Shown: piece after piece, positions 8,414-15,789 of the stretch
Layout: each line of letters begins with the position of its first letter
Position numbering within the stretch: the stretch's first letter is position 1
Origin: an uncultured Flavobacteriales bacterium
GTDB lineage: Bacteria > Bacteroidota > Bacteroidia > Flavobacteriales_D > SKUL01
Length of the DNA: 18,532 bases
Direction of reading: 5' to 3'
Assembly: GCA_937911795.1 (NCBI GenBank)
Contig: CALDPJ010000397.1
Location: forward strand, 1 to 18,532
Position numbers and translations under genes: made by a program
Notes under the pieces: generated by a model
The model's input: the letters and a program-made list of their open reading frames with translations, nothing else
What the model was told of the DNA's origin: nothing
The model's database searches: none

Positions 8414-8502
8414 AGACAGATCCTTTCGATCGAAGGAAAGCTGAATATTATCCTTTGCAAAGAAAAAGGGAGTCTGAGCTTTTCGGATAAAAACAAACCG
8501 GA

Positions 8503-8634
8503 TTACCCGTTGTCCGCAGGATTATTATACTCAATGCTGCTGTATGCCGCGCAGGCTTTCTTTTGTGAACTGCACGACGACATTAGGGCACCTGCAACAA
8601 GAATAACAGCAAGAATGGATTGAATACGTTTCAT
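8503..8634 (-). CDS. Very small lipoprotein (43 residues), function unknown
   Basis: From ATG 8634 the product has a basic start (MKRIQS), a hydrophobic core (ILAVILVAGALM) and a lipobox MSSC with Cys21. The predicted mature peptide is only 23 residues (CSSQKKACAAYSSIEYNNPADNG). The frame opens upstream to 8736, but those residues are polar and would spoil the signal peptide. Short lipoproteins ending in a Cys-x2-Tyr-Ser-like motif followed by an acidic or Asn-rich tail are familiar to me from other Bacteroidota, which supports a real gene. It sits alone, divergent from the Omp85 gene (181 bp between starts) and convergent with the OsmC gene. Function cannot be read from the sequence. Confidence 0.72.
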   Translation of the reverse strand: MKRIQSILAVILVAGALMSSCSSQKKACAAYSSIEYNNPADNG

Positions 8635-8815
8635 GGATATTTTGTTTTGAGTATCTGTAAAATTAGGAATAAGTCGCAAACTAAATGATTTCACTTTACG
8701 TTTCTGATCTGATCCGGAATATTTATTCACAATCATTTCTAAATGTATCTGGCTTGTATAACGGGATACTTTCGGAAAGGTTATGTTTATTGATCAAAAT
8801 TTGTTCCACGATATA

Positions 8816-10549
8816 ATGTCGTTTCAAAAACACCTGCTGCTGCACATACTTCTACTCCTTTTGGTTCTGGCTCCCGGCATCTCTTTGGGACAGGATAAAT
8901 ATACATTGGAAATCATTGATAAAGAGGGCGGTCTCCCCGGTGATGTCATTCGATTTGAAACTTTTAAACAATACGCTCAACGCTATTTCTGGCTTCAGGA
9001 TATGCAGTACGAGATGTTCAGAAGGGGATATCTGTCCTTTTCTGTAGACAGCATCTTAGAGCGGAAGCGGGTATGGATAGCCTATGTTCATTCAGGCGAA
9101 AAATTTTCATGGGCCAAACTCGGCCGGGGAAACCTGGATGAAGAAACACTGGGACGGATACAGTTCCGCGACAAGATTTTTTTTGAACGCACTTTAAACC
9201 CCGGACAGGTAGCCGAACTTTTCAAAAGCATCTTAGAGCATTCAGAAAACACAGGCTATCCTTTTGCAACGGTAAGGCTCGACAGTATCCAAATGGAGGA
9301 CAACCACCTGCAGGCCGTTCTTCATCTTGAAAAAAACCAGTTTATTCAGATTGATAGTCTGGTCGTAAAAGGAACTTCTAAAACTCATCCCACGTACTTT
9401 ACCAATTATCTGGGCATTAAACCGGGCATGCCCTACAACGAACAATCCATATCAACAGCCGATGCCGAACTTGCGGATCTGGCATTTGTAACAACCTTCC
9501 GCGGCTCTGAGGTAGTTTTTACCGATAAAGACACGAAGGTGATTCTCTATCTCAACGACAAAAAAGCCAGTAGATTTGACGGGATTCTGGGTTTACAACC
9601 TGATGATGTTACCGGTAAAATCGGGATCACCGGTGATGTTAAACTTGCGCTGCAGAATGCTTTCAAAAGAGGCGAAACGATTTCATTTAACTGGCGCAGA
9701 TTACAGACTGCCACTCAGGACATCGATGTAGCCTTCGCTTATCCTTATCTTTTCAACACCCCCTTTGGAGCAGATTTGGGGTTTTCTCTTTATCGGCGCG
9801 ACACCTCTTTCGTGCAGATAAATGCACATGTTGGAGTTTCCTATCTATTCAGCGGAAGAAGTTACGTTAAAGTATTTTTCGAGCCGCATCAATCAAATGT
9901 AATCTCAGAAAGTTTTTTACCCGGCGACGGGCTCGCCAATTCCAGCGCTTCACTTTTCGGGCTGGAGCTGAATTCTCACCGGTTAAATTATCGTTTAAAT
10001 CCGGTTCGGGGATATTCCATCAACTTAAGGGGTGCTGCCGGAAACCGAACCATTCGGAAAAACCCGGCGTTCGACGAGGCCTTTTATGACGATATTCCAC
10101 TTAAATCAGTGCAGTGGACAGGCAATATGCGTGCACAACTTTTCACTCCGCTCTCTCCCCGAAACACCATTCTCTTCGGAATAAACGGAGCTATTGTGCA
10201 AACAGCCAGCATGTTCCGTAATGAAGTGCACCGCATCGGCGGGATGCAAACCATCCGAGGATTCGACGAAGAGTCTATTTTCGCTTCTGCCTATAGCATC
10301 TTCACATTAGAATACCGGTTTCTACTCGAACAAAACTCTAATATTTTCGCCTTTTTTGACGGAGGGTGGTATGAACTAGATTTGCGGGATAGTTATATTA
10401 AAGATATTCCGTTCGGCTTCGGACTTGGAATCAGTTTTGAAACAGGCGCAGGAATTTTCTCATTAACGTATGCGCTGGGTCGACAAATGGACAACCCGAT
10501 TTTATTGCGTGCAGGTAAAATTCATTTCGGATTTGTTAGTTTCTTCTAA
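8816..10549 (+). CDS. BamA/TamA-like outer-membrane protein (Omp85 superfamily)
   Basis: Omp85 proteins combine periplasmic POTRA domains with a 16-strand barrel and insert or translocate proteins at the outer membrane. From ATG 8816 the product has 577 residues with a strong signal peptide (LLLHILLLLLVLAPG, cleavage near residue 26). About residues 27-247 contain up to three POTRA-like units; the clearest is the last (about 176-247: IQIDSLVVKG, YLGIKPGMPYNEQSI, TTFRGSEVVF). Residues 255-577 form the barrel, with the family signature as IRGFDEES (Arg481) matching the conserved RGF/Y loop motif and an aromatic C-terminus (GFVSFF). An upstream ATG at 8783 would add 11 residues, including two Asp, ahead of the signal. 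The protein is shorter than canonical BamA (five POTRAs), so it is more likely TamA-like or a lineage-specific paralogue than the essential BamA. Confidence 0.85.
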   Translation: MSFQKHLLLHILLLLLVLAPGISLGQDKYTLEIIDKEGGLPGDVIRFETFKQYAQRYFWLQDMQYEMFRRGYLSFSVDSILERKRVWIAYVHSGEKFSWAKLGRGNLDEETLGRIQFRDKIFFERTLNPGQVAELFKSILEHSENTGYPFATVRLDSIQMEDNHLQAVLHLEKNQFIQIDSLVVKGTSKTHPTYFTNYLGIKPGMPYNEQSISTADAELADLAFVTTFRGSEVVFTDKDTKVILYLNDKKASRFDGILGLQPDDVTGKIGITGDVKLALQNAFKRGETISFNWRRLQTATQDIDVAFAYPYLFNTPFGADLGFSLYRRDTSFVQINAHVGVSYLFSGRSYVKVFFEPHQSNVISESFLPGDGLANSSASLFGLELNSHRLNYRLNPVRGYSINLRGAAGNRTIRKNPAFDEAFYDDIPLKSVQWTGNMRAQLFTPLSPRNTILFGINGAIVQTASMFRNEVHRIGGMQTIRGFDEESIFASAYSIFTLEYRFLLEQNSNIFAFFDGGWYELDLRDSYIKDIPFGFGLGISFETGAGIFSLTYALGRQMDNPILLRAGKIHFGFVSFF

Positions 10550-10561
10550 GCCTTACCTTTG
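10532..10561 (+). promoter_or_regulatory. Bacteroidota-type promoter of the L,D-transpeptidase gene
   Basis: TTTG at 10532-10535 is followed by an 18-nt spacer and TACCTTTG at 10554-10561, a full match to TTTG-N17..19-TAnnTTTG. The -33 element lies inside the last codons of the Omp85 gene. Only 4 nt separate the -7 element from the ATG at 10566, so transcription would begin at or beside the start codon (leaderless or nearly so). Confidence 0.6.
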
Positions 10562-10565
10562 TAAT

Positions 10566-11189
10566 ATGTACAGCCGACTCATTTTAATTGTTTTTCTTCT
10601 CAGCTTCGGCTTAATTTCCAAAGCCAGTGATCCGGTGCGGAACCATTCCGGCATGGTGAGTTTCCTTACAGAATATCTCAACATTAAATACCAGCATCAC
10701 CAGTTTAATGAATTTTTGTACGTGGCCGTTAAACAGCAGAAAATGTTCTTTATCGTCGACAATCAAGTTGTCGCTGAATATAAAATATCTACCGCCGAAA
10801 ATGGACTTGGATCTTCCTCCGGAAGTAACAAAACTCCATCCGGTCTTCATATCATACGGGAGAAAGTTGGAGCAAATGTTCCGCTGGGTGGTATTATAAA
10901 GGAGAAGGTGTATACCGGTACAATTTCGAAGATCGAACCGAAACCTGTTTCACTGGGAACCGATATCATCACCTCGCGGCTGTTTCACCTAAGTGGCATG
11001 GAGCCCGGTATTAATAAAAATAGTCCGAATGACTCATACAGTCGTGGTATAATGATTCATGGCACACCAGAGGAAGGTTTGATCGGACAACCCGTATCTC
11101 ATGGCTGCGTGCGAATGTTGAATGACGACATCATGCAGCTTTACGATCGGATAAATACCGGCACTTTTGTTGTGATACTTAACAACTAA
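10566..11189 (+). CDS. L,D-transpeptidase (YkuD domain), exported
   Basis: YkuD-family enzymes make 3-3 peptidoglycan cross-links or attach proteins to peptidoglycan using a catalytic cysteine. From ATG 10566 the product has 207 residues with a signal peptide (MYSRLILIVFLLSFGLISKA). The YkuD domain spans about 50-205: a strand-turn opening (YVAVKQQKMFFIVDNQVVAEYKIS), KTPSGLHII, IMIHGTPEE (His165) and the catalytic signature SHGCVRM (His179, Cys181), followed by a short helix and the final strand GTFVVILNN. A longer in-frame start at 10470 lies within the upstream gene and lacks a signal sequence. It follows the Omp85 gene by 16 nt but has its own promoter-like site. There is no obvious separate peptidoglycan-binding domain. 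Confidence 0.93.
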   Translation: MYSRLILIVFLLSFGLISKASDPVRNHSGMVSFLTEYLNIKYQHHQFNEFLYVAVKQQKMFFIVDNQVVAEYKISTAENGLGSSSGSNKTPSGLHIIREKVGANVPLGGIIKEKVYTGTISKIEPKPVSLGTDIITSRLFHLSGMEPGINKNSPNDSYSRGIMIHGTPEEGLIGQPVSHGCVRMLNDDIMQLYDRINTGTFVVILNN

Positions 11190-11290
11190 AATTCCCTGCC
11201 GCATTCAGTACTAACGGAAAAATCCGACAGAAATGAGCGGTCAGGCTTTCGTCAATAATGGTTAAACTTGCAATGTTATCAATTCGAATA

Positions 11291-12595
11291 ATGAATCGCT
11301 TCAAGCGCACGCGCTCCTCGTTTAAGAATCATCATTACTCTTCACTTCTGGTGGGATTAATATTGATTTTGACCATCACCGGTTGCAGTTCCAAAAAGTC
11401 AGTGGTTTTGGAGAACTATTCTGACATGTATAAGAAGGAGGAAATTCAGATACGCAGTAACCACACGATGTATCATCCGGAAGCCGATTTAACCACTTTC
11501 TACCTGAGAATTGCAGCCGCTGATCTCAAGTATGTAAAGAACAACGACGAACTAAAAACTTCTGCAACTACAGTAATTAATCTGAAAGCTTTCCCGGCAG
11601 ACCCTGCGTTACACCGCGCAGTAGACAGTATAGTCGTTCGATTGAATGGCGTGGAATCAGGCAGTGAGCACACGTATCTACATACGGCGATAAATCTGCA
11701 GTTACCGGACGGGTATGAGTTCCGGGCCATCATGAAAATCACCGATGTAAACAGCGGAAAATCTCAAAGATCTACCTTCAGAATAGATAAGACCTCCAAA
11801 AACAGCCGGGAGAATTTTCTGGTCTTTCAGACCGATAAACGTCTTCCCATATATGACAATTACATTACCCGTCCCGGACGATTGCGTATCAAAAACAATC
11901 GGGCAAAAGATATGACTGTGCGGTATTATAAACGATACTTTCCGCTACCTCCTCCGCCTTTTTCGAGTTACTCACCCCCACCCTTTCAATACAAAGCAGA
12001 CAGCACTTATACCTTACGTGCTACACCAGATTTTTCAATTCTCGAAGCAAATCAATCAGGATTTTATCACGTAACCATTGATGACGATCAAAAAAATGGC
12101 TACACTCTGTTTACTTTTCCTGATCCATTTCCGTATGTCGGAACGACGCAGCAAATGTTTGAAGCCATCCGCTATCTGACTACTGAATGGGAGTATCGCG
12201 AAATGAAACAAAAAGGAAATGTACGCGAAGCAGTGGAACAATACTGGCTGGATTTTGCTGGCTCAAAAAACAAGGCCCGAGAAATGATTGAACTGTATTA
12301 CAGTCGTGTGGAAGAAGCCAACCTCTTTTTCACCTCCTATGTAGAAGGCTGGAAAAGTGACCGTGGTTTGATTCACATCGTTTACGGCCCACCGAATGTC
12401 ATTTATAAAGGAAGCAACTCCGAAACGTGGATTTATGGCGAAGACAAAAACGTTATGTCCTTATCCTTTACTTTTGTCAAAGTGATCAATCCTTTTACAG
12501 ACAATGATTATCGATTAGAAAGAGATGAAAATTTCAAAGCATCGTGGTACAGGGCCATTGAAAGTTGGCGCAACGGAAGAATTTATGCAAATTAA
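11291..12595 (+). CDS. GWxTD-domain lipoprotein
   Basis: This is an exported lipoprotein of a family found mainly in Bacteroidota, with no firm molecular function known to me. From ATG 11291 it has 434 residues: a basic start, hydrophobic segment SSLLVGLILILTI and lipobox ITGC with Cys32. ATG codons at 11258 and 11273 are alternatives that only lengthen the N-region. The middle is beta-rich (about 60-240). The name-giving C-terminal motif is GWKSDRGLIHIVYGPP (Gly353 onward), where Ser replaces the usual Thr, followed by SETWIY. The Pro-rich stretch LPPPPFSSYSPPPF (about residues 220-233) lies in the linker. Its stop overlaps the rlmB start by 11 nt, so the two are probably co-transcribed. Confidence 0.85.
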   Translation: MNRFKRTRSSFKNHHYSSLLVGLILILTITGCSSKKSVVLENYSDMYKKEEIQIRSNHTMYHPEADLTTFYLRIAAADLKYVKNNDELKTSATTVINLKAFPADPALHRAVDSIVVRLNGVESGSEHTYLHTAINLQLPDGYEFRAIMKITDVNSGKSQRSTFRIDKTSKNSRENFLVFQTDKRLPIYDNYITRPGRLRIKNNRAKDMTVRYYKRYFPLPPPPFSSYSPPPFQYKADSTYTLRATPDFSILEANQSGFYHVTIDDDQKNGYTLFTFPDPFPYVGTTQQMFEAIRYLTTEWEYREMKQKGNVREAVEQYWLDFAGSKNKAREMIELYYSRVEEANLFFTSYVEGWKSDRGLIHIVYGPPNVIYKGSNSETWIYGEDKNVMSLSFTFVKVINPFTDNDYRLERDENFKASWYRAIESWRNGRIYAN

Positions 12596-13349
12596 CCCCG
12601 AACCATCCTTCACGGATTATGTTTTTGGCACCAGACCTGTTTTGGAAGCACTGGAGAGCGGAAAGGAAATCAATAAAATTCTGGTTCTGAAAGGAGCACA
12701 CGGAGAGAATACCACCAAAATTCTTCAGTGGGCACAGCGACAACAGATTCCGCACCAAAAGGTGCCGATGGAAAAGCTGAATAAAATCACGAAAAAGAAT
12801 CATCAGGGGGTTATTGCTTTGCTGTCTCCGATTCACTATGACAAGCTGGATGTTGTTGTGCCGGAATTATTCGAACAAGGAGCGAATCCATTGGTACTGG
12901 TGTTGGACCAAATAACCGATGTAAGAAATCTCGGTGCAATCTGCCGGTCAGCCGAATGTATGGGCGCTCAGATTATTGTAATCCCGGAAAAAGGTGGAGC
13001 TTTAATTAATTCGGATGCTGTTAAAACTTCTGCAGGGGCAATTTTCAACCTTAAGATCTGCAAAGTTCCCGATCTGGTTTCTTCGGTAAAATTTCTAAAG
13101 AACAGCGGTCTGCATGTTATCGCCTGTACTGAAAAAGGAAACAAGATGCTACATGAAGCAACATTTTCTGATCCGGCGGTCATACTGCTTGGATCAGAGG
13201 ATACCGGAATTACTCCTGAACTGATGAAACTGGCGAACCAACAAGTGAAGATTCCGATGACCGGTAAGACACAATCACTAAATGTTGCAGTGTCTGCAGG
13301 AGTAGTTTTGTACGAGTGTATCAAACAACGATCGGTCGTTGAAAACTAA
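12585..13349 (+). CDS. rlmB: 23S rRNA (guanosine-2'-O-) methyltransferase, TrmH/SpoU family (RlmB-like)
   Basis: SpoU-family SPOUT methyltransferases move a methyl from SAM to a ribose 2'-OH; RlmB acts on G2251 of 23S rRNA (E. coli numbering). From ATG 12585 (after GGAAG at a good distance) the protein has 254 residues. The N-terminal substrate-binding domain begins YVFGTRPVLEAL, typical of RlmB, and ends near IALLSP. The SPOUT domain has motif 1 (DVRNLGAICRSAE; Asn115, Arg121), motif 2 (LLGSEDTGI; Glu205) and motif 3 (IPMTGKTQSLNVAVSAGV; Ser231-Leu-Asn-Val) forming the knot. A 60-nt longer open frame upstream is inside the preceding gene. The 3' end overlaps the glycosyltransferase start by 11 nt. 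RlmB is the best name, but exact target specificity is inferred. Confidence 0.92.
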   Translation: MQINPEPSFTDYVFGTRPVLEALESGKEINKILVLKGAHGENTTKILQWAQRQQIPHQKVPMEKLNKITKKNHQGVIALLSPIHYDKLDVVVPELFEQGANPLVLVLDQITDVRNLGAICRSAECMGAQIIVIPEKGGALINSDAVKTSAGAIFNLKICKVPDLVSSVKFLKNSGLHVIACTEKGNKMLHEATFSDPAVILLGSEDTGITPELMKLANQQVKIPMTGKTQSLNVAVSAGVVLYECIKQRSVVEN

Positions 13350-15234
13350 AGAAAATCTACATTGGTGGCTGCTGGCTATTATACTGCTTGTTGCTACCAT
13401 CTTACGACTCTATAATCTCGATTACTCTTACTCAAACGATGAACTTTCGGCACTTTCGCGGCTGGAATTCGACAGCGTTCAGGATGTCATTGTAAAAGGA
13501 ATTATGGTCGATGGTCATCCGGCTTTCGTTCAATTATTGCTCTACTTCTGGACCCAACTTTTTGGAGATACAGAAATCGCCGTCCGGCTGCCTTTTGTCT
13601 TCTTTGGAGTTGGTTCGGTAGCGATGATTTATTTAGTGGCAAGAGAGTGGTTCCATGAAAATACTGCCTTGATAACTGCGGCAGCAGTAGCAGGTTTGCA
13701 GTTCTTTATTATGTACAGCCAACTCGCAAGGCCATACAGTCCCGGCTTATTTTTCACCTGGGCTGCAGCTTATTACTGGACGCTCGTCCTTAAAGGGAAA
13801 GGCTCCTGGATGAAGGCCATTTTTGGAGGGATATCAATTGCACTGGCCATGTACACCCATTACTTCAGCTTTATGCAGGTGATGATCATGGGTGGAATCG
13901 GATTGGTGTGGGTGAATCAACAAAATAAACATTACTATTTTACTGCTGCACTTGTGGCACTTGCTTTATGGATTCCTCATGTCTCAATAACCTTCGGTCA
14001 TCTTAGTTTAGGGGGTGTAGGATCGTGGTTAGGCGCGCCGGAAAGTGATTTCTTATGGAAGTTCATACTAGCTCTTTCTAACGATTCCTACTTCATCCTG
14101 ATTCTTTTTGTGATGATTTTAATCGCAGGAGTCATGACGCGACGGAGCATAGAGTTTACCCGATGGCATACAACCAGTCTGTTGTTGTTTTTTATTCCCT
14201 TCGGCATCGGTTTTAGTTATTCCATTTTGGTCAATCCGGTGTTGCAGTTTTCTACATTAATTTTTGCGGCTCCGTGCCTGCTCATGTTTTTGTTCTCTTT
14301 TCTGAAAAATGAAGTCCCGAAAAAAACCACTACCATATTGGTTATCGGCATATTAGTGAGCACAACTTTAAGTACTGTTGCTGTAGCTAAATATTACTCT
14401 ACCGAAAATTTCGGTGTCTTTCGGGAACTTTCGGAGAAGTTGACTCTTTGGGAGGAAAGGTTCGGAGCAGAAAACATTACAAACATTTCGCATGTAAACA
14501 GTCCGTACTACCTCCAATACTATCTCGACAGAATCAACAGCGATGTAACATTCCGGATGCACGATGTGGATAGCGATAGCAGTAAAGTGCATCTGAAAAA
14601 TATAATCGAAACAAGCACCACTCCGTTTTTGGCATTTGCGTGGTCTACACATTATGTTCCGCTGGAGATTTATGAAATAATCCGAAGAGAATATCCAAAT
14701 ATGGTGGATGCCGAATACCATTTTAATTCAGGGGTTTACTTATTCAGCAAAGAGGGAACCGATGAACGCCAGGTCCTTTTTGCATTTGATGCCAGCAATT
14801 CGGAAAAAACGGGTTTAATTGAAGGTTTTGATTCACAAAAAGAAGTGACCGATAGTTTGGGTTGGAGGTATCATATAAATCCGGCAGACGAATATTCCTG
14901 GAGCTTTAATTCAACGATGGATAATCTGAACCTGAATGGGGGCGAGTTGGTGGTTGTGAAAGCCAATGTCCGGACCAACCGTGAAGCCGAAGTCACTCTT
15001 GTGCTGGAGTATATTTCGGATCTGGAAGAAAACGTAAAGTGGTACGGAAATGATTTGTATCCTGTTTTCAGCAACGAGAATTCTGACCTTCATCAACTGG
15101 TAATGGCATTCGAAATACCGGCTGAACCAATCGCCAAAGATCAACTGAAATCCTACCTATGGAAGCGAAGTTCTGATTCACTCTGGATCAAGGAATTTTC
15201 TGTACGGATTTACCCTCCTCTTCGGAAAAAATAA
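13339..15234 (+). CDS. GT39-like (ArnT/PMT-type) multi-span membrane glycosyltransferase
   Basis: Such GT-C enzymes transfer sugars from polyprenyl-phosphate donors onto lipids or proteins on the outer face of the inner membrane. The 631-residue product has a first membrane span at about 8-25, then the Asp-Glu pair of the first external loop (SNDELSAL, Asp34-Glu35), the usual catalytic site, and GHPAFVQLLLYFW (His60). About ten hydrophobic segments follow up to residue 350, including YSQLARPYSPGLFFTW and LVNPVLQFSTLIFAAP, which are typical of the family. Residues 351-631 are a soluble, mostly beta/alpha C-terminal domain I cannot assign. The start is TTG 13339, since the next in-frame Met would remove the first span and the catalytic loop; it overlaps the rlmB stop by 11 nt. 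Acceptor and donor are unknown. Confidence 0.85.
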   Translation: MKTKENLHWWLLAIILLVATILRLYNLDYSYSNDELSALSRLEFDSVQDVIVKGIMVDGHPAFVQLLLYFWTQLFGDTEIAVRLPFVFFGVGSVAMIYLVAREWFHENTALITAAAVAGLQFFIMYSQLARPYSPGLFFTWAAAYYWTLVLKGKGSWMKAIFGGISIALAMYTHYFSFMQVMIMGGIGLVWVNQQNKHYYFTAALVALALWIPHVSITFGHLSLGGVGSWLGAPESDFLWKFILALSNDSYFILILFVMILIAGVMTRRSIEFTRWHTTSLLLFFIPFGIGFSYSILVNPVLQFSTLIFAAPCLLMFLFSFLKNEVPKKTTTILVIGILVSTTLSTVAVAKYYSTENFGVFRELSEKLTLWEERFGAENITNISHVNSPYYLQYYLDRINSDVTFRMHDVDSDSSKVHLKNIIETSTTPFLAFAWSTHYVPLEIYEIIRREYPNMVDAEYHFNSGVYLFSKEGTDERQVLFAFDASNSEKTGLIEGFDSQKEVTDSLGWRYHINPADEYSWSFNSTMDNLNLNGGELVVVKANVRTNREAEVTLVLEYISDLEENVKWYGNDLYPVFSNENSDLHQLVMAFEIPAEPIAKDQLKSYLWKRSSDSLWIKEFSVRIYPPLRKK

Positions 15235-15339
15235 CACCTCGAAACCCAACTTTACTCAGTTTTTCAGTTCATCCCCCATTTATAGCAGTTCATTTTGCAA
15301 TAACGGGCCTTTATCTATTTGATCAGTGTGGTCATGAAC

Positions 15340-15365
15340 TTGTTATTGCCGTTATACTACCTTAG
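15340..15365 (+). promoter_or_regulatory. Weak candidate promoter for the small exported protein and adhesin genes
   Basis: TTG at 15340-15342 and TACCTTAG at 15358-15365 resemble the -33 and -7 elements, but the spacer is only 15 nt and the -7 box has one mismatch. It lies 27 nt before the ATG at 15393, in a 158-bp gap with no gene. The rest of that gap (15235-15339) shows no clear hairpin or other element. Confidence 0.25.
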
Positions 15366-15392
15366 CCGCTAACAACCACTCTATTAAAACTT

Positions 15393-15740
15393 ATGAATCC
15401 AACCTTACGCCTCCTATTCTGCTGCGCTTTATTATCTGTTTCCATTCCGGAATCCATTTCTGCACAGGAAATCTACCATCATGAAATTATCCTGAAAACC
15501 AGCCAATTCTCTGATTCAGAATTGAATTTACTTAAGGATTATTTTAAATCAGAATTGTCGTTCACCATTCACTCGGTCTGCAAAGAGAAAGGATGGTTGC
15601 TGATTGAGTTTCCAACAACTCTTCGGCTGAGAATGAACCAGGCCGAAGACACAGCCATTCTTGCGGTACAACATGTCTGGCAAAAAGAAGCCACCCTCCC
15701 GAAGGATGTCACCCGCGAGATGGTGGAGAATTGCTTATAA
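15393..15740 (+). CDS. Small exported protein of unknown function upstream of the adhesin gene
   Basis: The 115-residue product has a signal peptide (LRLLFCCALLSVS, cleavage after SISA near residue 24). The mature part, about 91 residues, has a strand (YHHEIILKTS), a helix (SDSELNLLKDYFKSE), a second strand with Cys (FTIHSVCKEKGWLLIEFP), a helical part and a final Cys (VENCL). The strand-helix-strand order looks like a small ferredoxin-like fold, but I recognise no family. It ends 49 nt before the large adhesin start with no terminator between, so co-transcription is likely. The two cysteines could form a disulfide after export. Confidence 0.7.
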   Translation: MNPTLRLLFCCALLSVSIPESISAQEIYHHEIILKTSQFSDSELNLLKDYFKSELSFTIHSVCKEKGWLLIEFPTTLRLRMNQAEDTAILAVQHVWQKEATLPKDVTREMVENCL

Positions 15741-15789
15741 ACGTTAACCATCGACCAACCTGTACAATAACAATAAAATAGATTCTGTG

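Noticed and set aside
8428..8450. Palindrome TTCGATCGAA with flanking CCT/AGG between the convergent OsmC and small lipoprotein genes, considered as a terminator.
   Set aside because: The stem is interrupted by a mismatch, the hairpin would have little or no loop, and there is no T tract on either side.
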